Origin: Dinochytrium kinnereticum
Taxonomy: Eukaryota > Chytridiomycota > Chytridiomycetes > Chytridiales > Chytridiaceae
Direction of reading: 5' to 3'
Length of the DNA stretch: 12,956 nt
NCBI GenBank assembly: GCA_027604005.1
Contig: JADGJT010000530.1
Coordinates: 1 to 12,956 of the forward strand
Each line of letters opens with the position of its first letter. The stretch's first letter is position 1. This document shows, piece after piece, positions 8,343-12,956 of the stretch. Position numbers and translations under genes: made by a program. Below the pieces are notes generated by a model. The model was not told the DNA's origin. It did not search any database and saw only the letters and a list, made by a program, of their open reading frames with translations.

Positions 8343-9785
8343 TTTGAATGGGTGAAGGGCGGGCAGAGGTACTAGGCTTGCGCTGGAGGTGTCTGAGGCG
8401 ATGTCGACCTCCTTCCTCGCGAGTCAATGATCAGGTTTGGCCTCGCCTGCCTGTCCTCTCCAATTGCAAAACAATTTTTTTTGAAGGGCTCGGCACCCAT
8501 ATCAGCATGCAATGCATGCATCAGCTGCCTCTGGCTGTGGCTGGCAGACGTTTGGGGGAAAGACAGGGTGGTGGCTGCTCGTTGGTACTCAGGAGAGTGT
8601 GGGGATGGTATGTGCTTGGATGGCTGCGTGCATCGCTCGATGGCATGCTTGAAGGCTTTTGGGATGTGCTTCCCGAAAACCAGATGTCGGAGCAATGCTA
8701 TTGCCAAAGAATGATAGTGATGATAATTTTATTTATTATGCTAATGGTGGTGGATCTAGTTGGTGCCTTTATATTACGTAGCGTTAAGCTTCGGTTTTGG
8801 TTTTGTTGTGATATGGCAGGGCATTCCAACGCACTCCTATGTGGAGATACATGCATGGTGCTGAACCAGCTTTGAATTTGCGCAAGTGAAGTGGGGTAGA
8901 GCAGGAAAGAGGAGCACTCAAACAGTGCAAAGTCGTCGCAAAATACCCTCAAAAAAGAGAGGTTGCGAACAAAAAAAGATATACGCGTTCGTTTCCCTGC
9001 TTTCACCTCAGTTAAAACATAAAGTTCACATCGCTGCTCCTCCACCCGAATATTATCACTTTGGGTTATTGGCATCTGCAGGGAACAGTGCGAAACTTGG
9101 CCACGGCTGGCTTGAAATTTCTCAGTTTGGCAAAGGAGCGTTCAACGTCCTCCACTCTTCCGTGAAATAATTATCCTCCACAGAGGCGTTCAGCATCCTC
9201 CATTGTATTTGAAATTGTACGTCAAAGACAGCCCACGTTATTTCTCATCAGACTGCCCTTCCCTCTCGACCTGGAGCATTCCTCCGTGCCAACGTGAAGC
9301 ATAATAACGTGAGTTGGAATGCTATTTTGCCTTGGACGCGCACAGCACCGCACCGTTGTTTCTAAGGCTTCCTCCCTTCGATCATGCCCCGCTCCCACCC
9401 ATCCAATCCGCCCCAACCTCTCGCCGGCGTCGCGATCGTCAAATAATGGAAAACGGCAAAAGGGCCAACAACAATCATTTGTAACGTTCCCAAAAAAACC
9501 AAAAAACTTTCATTAATTGGGTCTCTGTTTACTTGCCCCAGCGACGCTAGACGGCCAACACCTGCCGACCGCCCCCTCCCCAAACGCCCTTGCCTACCCC
9601 CCAGCGTTTGACTGCAGCTCACATCTGGAATATCTCCATCTGCTGCTGCCGAAGTTCTGTTCGTGAACTCTCTGAATAGACATCAGAACTCATCGCTGGC
9701 GGCACAGCGACCAACCGCATCCCGTCCAATCGTATCCGCATATCTGGTGGTCTTTGTTGTCTCTGTGACTACCTATTGATTTCAG
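8343..9785. promoter_or_regulatory. Divergent promoter region between VMA16 (-) and SFP1-like gene (+)
   Basis: This stretch of about 1.4 kb lies between the two 5' leaders. Long frames occur on both strands (for example 8348-8875 plus and 8698-9075 minus), but their translations have no family resemblance and no splice support, so I treat them as chance. Visible elements are the palindrome TGCATGCA at 8513-8520 within a GCATGC-rich patch, three AACGTG/CACGTT hexamers at 9234-9239, 9291-9296 and 9306-9311, CCAAT at 9407 and at about 9726 on the plus strand (the latter about 60 bp before the proposed leader intron), and pyrimidine-rich tracts near 9365-9430 and 9560-9605. Confidence 0.5.
9134..9215. 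repeat. Two imperfect direct repeat copies, period about 48 bp
   Basis: Copy one at 9134-9168 and copy two at 9182-9215 share the core GCGTTCA-R-C-R-TCCTCCA and both end in GAAAT. The cores start at 9138 and 9186, giving a 48-bp offset. They lie upstream of the SFP1-like gene. They could be duplicated regulatory sequence or a decayed tandem duplication. No protein is encoded across them. Confidence 0.45.
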
Positions 9786-9901
9786 GTAATCTCCCTGAAC
9801 TTCTTTTATTGTTTAATCGGCCCTTCTTTGTTCTCACATGGGCCCTCACTCGGTACTGGGTTCAGATCACCTTACTTTGGGACCCTCGTTGATTTCCACA
9901 G
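9786..9901 (+). other. Probable intron in the 5' leader of the SFP1-like gene
   Basis: A good donor, TTTCAG|GTAATC, starts at 9786, and a pyrimidine-containing acceptor, TTTCCACAG, ends at 9901, giving 116 nt. Removing it takes out the only ATG (9838) between here and the proposed start at 10163, which leaves an AUG-free leader. The transcription start is not visible. An alternative intron from 9853 to 9942 is discussed under findings. Confidence 0.4.
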
Positions 9902-10162
9902 CCACTGCACATTTGGTGCTTACGGCTTGAAAACCACATCAGCTTGCGGGAACATTTGCTTTCAACACATCTGTTGAAGGCACATCTGCGCCTGCGAGTT
10001 CTTTATCGGGTACCGTCGCCCGATCATTCGACAAACAAAGCCGTCCTGGATCCATCAGCGTCCTCGACAGAATCGCTTCGACACCGGACAAGGAAAAGAC
10101 CTTACCGGCATACCGTCCGCGCTAATTAACCCCTTGGCTCTGGACGCATTCTTAACGGAAGG

Positions 10163-12468
10163 ATGGCACTGCCAATGCAGATGCCTCCATCCTTCAAGGG
10201 TTACCCCAACGACAGGGGTAACCCAATTACCGACAAAGCAAACCCACCAACATCTCGCTTCATGGAAGACGCTTATGCTGCCTCCAACTCCTTCTTTGGG
10301 CCTAATAGGGCCAGCCCAAATACCTCGATGAATTTAACTCCTCCTTCTCCAAGTCCATACCATGCTAACAACATGAGTAGTTCGTATAGAAAGGCTATGG
10401 CACTTCTTGGTACCTTATCCCGCTCGTTTGGGCGATCTGCGAATGGGGGACTCTCATCTTCTGTCGCTATGAGCCTTGGTAGAAGCCTCGGGCGGTCATG
10501 GACTAGGGAAAACTTCCTTGAGTGAGCACTGTTAAAGCTTCTTATTCCTCCCGTGTGCCTTCGTTTTTTATTGGCCTTTTATTTCTTTTTGTGAGAAATG
10601 ATCATTTAGTCTCGCCCCCGGGTTTGGAACGTCTGACTACTTGTTGTCGTCCGGCTTGAGAGGAGAGGCTAAGGCCAGTTTTTTTACTGTGTCGTTACAT
10701 TCCCCTGTGTTTTGATTCCCGTCGTTATTCATAACCTCCCATGATCTCTCTTCTCTTCCTCCTGTTATATTGGTTATCTTTTTCACCATTTCAGAGTCGT
10801 TTTTAACATCAAACTTTCCTTAATCAATATAGCGTGGCGCTGCAGCTTTACCAAAGATCTCCAATGCTCGTACCTTCACCCTCGCGCGACCTTGCCCAAT
10901 TTGCCGTGCTCGAAGACAAGTTTTGTAAGGACTTTAAATGCTGTGGCAATTCTCTAGAGAACCTTCACGACCTCCTTCACCACTTTGAAGAGTGCCACGT
11001 CAGAGTGGACTCTGAGTTTGGAGATGATGATGACCTGCCCTTTGATTTTATGGATGAGGATATGGATCAAAGTGATGATGCCCAAGATCATAACCTTGCT
11101 TCGTCCTCATCTGATGATGGGTTTAGACCACCCGCCAACTTATCATTTGCAGATATAGCGTTCTTAAAGGCACAAGTGGCTTCAATGGACCGGAGAGATG
11201 TGATTGACAAGAAGGAACCTATCCCCCCTGTGCAGCTCCCCGCAACCGTCGTCAACGCTCCTTTACAACAGCTTAGCCTGAGGGGTAGGAATCATGACCC
11301 CTCTTCCTCATCATCTGCCATTAATGGTACCAACCATGTTACCGCCTCTGCAACTCCATCTACCCTTCTCGCTCCCTTCCGTCAATCAACCGCCGATGCT
11401 ACTCCCGTTACCATGTCCGATATCTATCTTAATAGCTCGAGGAATAGACGGATCGGCGGGGCCTTTGCTCACTCCCAAGTTCCGAAAAACGACCACCCCT
11501 CGGCCTTCACGAAGCTTGAAAAGCCTATCCAATCGCACCATCAAGATGGCCCGCATGACATGGAGATGGATGATGTTGTTTTCCCCGCCGGACCTTCTGG
11601 ACCCGATCACCCTCATCATCATCATCGCGGCGCGTCGGACGATGAATTTGCGGATGATGAGGATATAGGTGTGCAGAGGTTTGCTCCTAGTTCGAATGCC
11701 TGGACCGCCGTTCAGGGAAGATCTTTATCCATTGGGAAGCCACCTTCTTCTGCTGCTGCCATGGCGGCTGGGAGGGGTTATGGTAATGCCTTAGGCAGGC
11801 CCGCGGCGGAGGATCGACCCGTCACCCCTGCATCGTTTATACGAAAGTCGTTATCAGGACCAAGCCGGAAAGGGTCTTCCTCGTCGGCTGCCTCCACTTT
11901 TGCGATTCCAAAGGAGAGCAGGGAGGAGACGATTCGAAGGCAGTTATCGCTAGGCGTTTCTTCGCTGAATCCCGCTGGTTCTGGTGGGGGATTGTCGACT
12001 TCTCCTGATGCTGCTGAGAAGAAGGTGAAGGAAGAGGTTGCGATGAAAGCCAGTGGGAATGACTCGGATGATGGGGGCGGAAATGGATCTGGGGGAGGTG
12101 GAGCGAAGGAGGATCGTCCTTATCGATGCCGCGTTGAGGGGTGTGCAAAGGCTTACAAGAATCCAGGAGGGCTTAAGTATCATATGCTGCATGGACACGC
12201 TGAGGATACTGGGGACCCTGAAATCAACAACATAATTCAAAAGCCATATCTGTGTCCTGTGGCTGCCTGCGAGAAACGGTACAAGAATTTGAATGGATTG
12301 AAGGTACGATTGCGTTTTCGTCTTTTTTTTTTTTTCTTCTGTATGTTCTTTCTCTCCGTCATATGGTTACAAGGGACGTGATTTAGTGTGAGTTTAACTG
12401 ACAATCCCCTCTTGTTTTCCTAGTACCACATTGAGCATGCTCATAGCGCTCTGGTTGAGAACGTCTGA
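10163..12468 (+). CDS. SFP1: Sfp1-like C2H2 zinc-finger transcription regulator
   Basis: Three coding exons, 10163-10521, 10833-12303 and 12424-12468, join in phase to 624 residues. Residues 1-120 are Ser/Pro/Asn-rich. At 151-175 there is an atypical finger, C151-x4-C156-x12-H169-x5-H175 (CKDFKCCG...LHDLL...ECHV), found near the N-terminus of fungal Sfp1-like proteins. A long disordered middle holds acidic patches (DDDDLPFDFMDEDMD, DDEFADDEDIG) and basic Ser-rich segments. Two C-terminal fingers follow: C552-x4-C557-x12-H570-x4-H575 and C594-x4-C599-x12-H612-x4-H617, with the family motifs CAKAYKNPGGLKYHMLHGH and CEKRYKNLNGLKYHIEHAH; the protein ends seven residues later. Yeast Sfp1 activates ribosomal-protein and ribosome-biogenesis genes under TORC1 control; the same role here is inferred. 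The start is the first ATG after an in-frame stop at 10127. The 311-nt first intron joins FLD to VALQLYQ cleanly; the 120-nt second intron splits the last finger. Additional upstream coding exons cannot be excluded. Confidence 0.88.
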
Positions 12469-12956
12469 GGCATTCACTTATGCATTCATTTATTCATCCT
12501 TCCTATGGTGAGGGATTCGAGGGCTATTTCCCTCTTGGGGTATTCGAAATTACCCCACCCCTAATTTCCATTATCCCATCATAACAAATCTTGTAAAGCA
12601 TTATTTTTGTTACCTTCTGCGTGTTTTGTCTTCTCTTCTTTATTTTCTTTAGTTAGGCCTTGCCGCCCTCTATTCCCCCCCTCACCCTCCTGGCCCCGTT
12701 GCGTTTACATGTTAGGGTGTGTGGCCCTTGCAGTTGTTGGTTTTTGTGATGTTGCATTCTATTAAGAAAAGTCATGTGTATTTAAACTCACGTAGTGGCC
12801 GTCCCATACTTTGTTTGTTCTTAATCTGTTGAAGATTTGGAGATCTCAAGTCGGTCTTTGCGCCATGGATTTCTGCCAATGGTTTATCAGAAAAGAAACT
12901 ATGTCATATCTTTCTAAGAGTTTTACTTACTTTATTATAACTAGACACCTATTTAA
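12469..12956. other. 3' flank of the SFP1-like gene
   Basis: After the stop codon at 12466-12468 there are 488 bases of T- and C-rich sequence with no recognisable gene on either strand. The near part should be the 3' UTR. An AAGAAAAG-containing A-rich stretch and AT-rich sequence near 12760-12785 could mark poly(A) sites, but no canonical AATAAA was seen there. Confidence 0.5.

Noticed and set aside
8348..8875. 175-codon plus-strand frame, the longest in the VMA16-SFP1 spacer.
   Set aside because: The translation is rich in Trp, Cys and Arg with no domain. The frame runs antisense through the VMA16 leader edge and promoter, and no splice or start context supports it.
8698..9075. 125-codon minus-strand frame in the same spacer.
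   Set aside because: There is no family resemblance, it ends in a low-complexity Ile run, and it overlaps the opposite-strand frames as expected of chance openings.
10134..10331. Alternative frame over the first SFP1 coding exon.
   Set aside because: It lacks the continuation into the zinc-finger exon; the frame from 10163 joins in phase to the family sequence at 10833.
11294..12240. Several frames on both strands inside the SFP1 middle exon.
   Set aside because: They are shadows of the long SFP1 exon, which has domain support and consistent splice junctions.
1..12956. CRISPR array, prokaryotic operon, phage or secondary-metabolite cluster.
   Set aside because: There are no spaced repeats, no ribosome-binding-site-led gene strings and no biosynthetic enzymes. 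Gene structure is plainly that of a fungal nuclear genome.

Overview
This is nuclear DNA from an intron-rich fungus. Four intact genes can be reconstructed. Their introns are mostly 50-125 nt with GT-AG ends and CTAAC/CTGAC-like branch points, and the encoded families (Ccc1, Vma16, Sfp1, and a fungal DUF3431 protein) are fungal. Intron density and intron size suggest a filamentous fungus, possibly a basidiomycete, but an early-diverging lineage such as Mucoromycota cannot be excluded from sequence alone.

Layout from left to right: (1) at the left edge, part of a decayed or truncated PIF/Harbinger-type DDE transposase on the minus strand; (2) about 1.4 kb of mostly non-coding DNA with three ACGCGT (MluI-box) sites; (3) a six-exon CCC1-type vacuolar iron/manganese transporter gene on the minus strand, with a 14-nt microexon; (4) a 548-bp divergent promoter; (5) an eight-exon gene on the plus strand encoding a 607-residue fusion of a triose-phosphate/nucleotide-sugar-transporter-like membrane domain (TPT/SLC35 type) with a C-terminal DUF3431 domain; (6) a convergent 3' region; (7) the five-coding-exon gene for V-ATPase proteolipid subunit c'' (VMA16) on the minus strand, with a long intron in its 5' leader; (8) a roughly 1.4-kb divergent promoter region; (9) a three-coding-exon SFP1-like C2H2 zinc-finger regulator on the plus strand, with a leader that probably contains an intron; (10) 3' flank.

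The genes form alternating divergent and convergent pairs, not an operon or an obvious biosynthetic cluster. CCC1 and VMA16 both act at the vacuole: the V-ATPase supplies the proton gradient, and Ccc1-type carriers load iron or manganese. Sfp1 in yeast links TORC1 and nutrients to ribosome production. The least ordinary item is the transporter-DUF3431 fusion. Its predicted topology would place an unknown, glycosyltransferase-like domain in the lumen beside a sugar-nucleotide-type carrier. Other items worth a second look are a 107-codon AUG-free frame joined in phase to VMA16, a possible spliced upstream ORF in the SFP1 leader, and the CCC1 microexon. All exon models come from reading splice signals and protein continuity by eye. 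No database search or RNA data was used.
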